A stretch of DNA of 5,163 bases from an uncultured Hyphomicrobiales bacterium (GTDB taxonomy: Bacteria > Pseudomonadota > Alphaproteobacteria > Rhizobiales > Xanthobacteraceae). The notes under the pieces were generated by a model. It made no database searches, was not told where the DNA came from, and saw only the letters and a list, made by a program, of their open reading frames with translations. Positions 4,429 to 5,163 of the stretch are shown here, piece after piece; positions within the stretch are counted from its first letter, which is position 1; each line of letters opens with the position of its first letter. Both the position numbers and the translations under genes were made by a program. Location of the stretch: contig CAITEM010000189.1 in the NCBI GenBank assembly GCA_903891395.1, positions 1-5,163 of the forward strand. Reading direction: 5' to 3'.

Positions 4429-5163
4429 ATGACCGACGAACTCGCCCTCGCCACCGAGTTTCCGCCCGCCACCCAGGCGGAATGGCGCAAACTTGTCGAC
4501 GCGGCACTCAAGGGCGCCTCGTTCGACAAAAAACTGGTGACGCAGACCTATGACGGCCTGCGGGTCGAACCGTTGTACCCACGCGCGGCGGGGGTCACCC
4601 CGGTCGCCGGCCGCACGCCGGGCACGGCCTGGACGGTGATGCAGCGGACCGACCATCCCGATCCCGCCGCCGCCAACAAGCAGGCGTTGGACGACCTGAT
4701 GAACGGCGCCAACGGCCTGACGGTCGTCATGGCCGGCTCGGTCAGCGCCAATGGCTACGGTCTCGACGCTTCGGCGGCGACGATCGAGCGCGTGTTCAAA
4801 GACGTCGAACTCGACGCCGGCATCACCATCGACTTCAACTTGAGCCCGGCGACGCGGCTGGCGGCGCAGCACTTCGCCGCGCTGGTGAAAAGCCGCAAGA
4901 TTTCGCCTGCTTCGGTCGATCTGAAGGCCAGCATCAATCCAATCGGTGGCTTTGCCGCGAGCGGCGGCGCGCCCCGCCCGTGGAGCGACGTGTCGCGTAA
5001 TTTCACCGGCATGGTGCGCGAACTGGCCGATCAGGGATTTGCCGGCCCGTACGCGGTCGCCGATGGCCGCATCATTCACAATGCCGGCGGCTCAGAAGCG
5101 CAGGAACTGGCCTTCGCGATTGCCAGCGGCGTCGAGTACCTGCGCGTGTTGGAGGCGAGCGGC
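4429..5163 (+). CDS. mutA: Methylmalonyl-CoA mutase small (beta) subunit, N-terminal part
   Basis: Methylmalonyl-CoA mutase interconverts (R)-methylmalonyl-CoA and succinyl-CoA with adenosylcobalamin, linking propionyl-CoA to the TCA cycle. The frame is open for 245 codons to the right edge; complete small subunits are roughly 600-700 residues, so over half is missing. Visible signatures are the N-terminal arm FPPATQAEWRKLVDAALKGASF (11-32), TYDGLRVEPLYPR (40-52), PWT-like GTAWTVMQRTDHPDP (66-80) and NGANGLTVVMAGS (93-105). GYGLDAS and IDFNLSPATRLAAQHFAALV follow in the start of the TIM barrel. The wording after TYDGL ('PLYPR', 'VMQR') fits the small subunit rather than the catalytic large one, whose gene (mutB) probably follows outside the window. 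The small subunit is usually non-catalytic and structural. No strong Shine-Dalgarno is seen; ATG 4429 is chosen because the family arm begins there. A divergent single-gene mutase remains possible. Confidence 0.93.
   Translation, partial: MTDELALATEFPPATQAEWRKLVDAALKGASFDKKLVTQTYDGLRVEPLYPRAAGVTPVAGRTPGTAWTVMQRTDHPDPAAANKQALDDLMNGANGLTVVMAGSVSANGYGLDASAATIERVFKDVELDAGITIDFNLSPATRLAAQHFAALVKSRKISPASVDLKASINPIGGFAASGGAPRPWSDVSRNFTGMVRELADQGFAGPYAVADGRIIHNAGGSEAQELAFAIASGVEYLRVLEASG

Noticed and set aside
4339..5079. A 246-codon open frame on the minus strand
   Set aside because: It is antisense to folK and mutA. The mutA frame shows clear methylmalonyl-CoA mutase motifs and stays open to the edge, while this frame shows none.

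Overview
The window is GC-rich, densely coding DNA. Gene content, codon choice and gene order suggest an alphaproteobacterium, most likely Hyphomicrobiales (a Bradyrhizobium/Rhodopseudomonas/Xanthobacteraceae-type genome). This placement is inferred from protein resemblance, not from any search. The region looks like chromosomal core: there are no insertion sequences, phage genes, tRNAs or CRISPR arrays.

Layout. (1) The minus strand from 1330 to the left edge encodes most of an M20-family metallo-dipeptidase; its last residues lie outside the window. (2) A 383-bp divergent intergenic region (1331-1713) holds several inverted repeats and a weak plus-strand promoter candidate. (3) Two small plus-strand genes follow: a 120-aa DUF2267-like protein (1714-2076) and a 135-aa DUF4332 helix-hairpin-helix protein (2179-2586). 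The 102-bp gap between them contains three exactly spaced 25-bp repeats, each able to form a 5-bp hairpin with a GTTT loop. (4) A folate operon follows: folP (2648-3511), folB (3508-3876) and folK (3873-4364), joined by two ATGA stop/start overlaps. (5) After 64 bp the first 245 codons of a methylmalonyl-CoA mutase small-subunit gene (mutA) run off the right edge.

Functional logic. FolB makes 6-hydroxymethyl-dihydropterin, FolK pyrophosphorylates it and FolP condenses it with p-aminobenzoate to give dihydropteroate, so three consecutive folate steps are encoded together. MutA would act in propionyl-CoA/methylmalonyl-CoA metabolism with a large subunit that is probably encoded just downstream. 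The dipeptidase and the two DUF proteins have no evident link to folate.

The ordinary enzymes are clear. The least explained item is the three-hairpin repeat array at 2084-2158. Its stems are kept by a compensatory change in one copy and by G-U wobbles in another, which hints at selection on the plus-strand RNA. I see no convincing new multi-gene system here.
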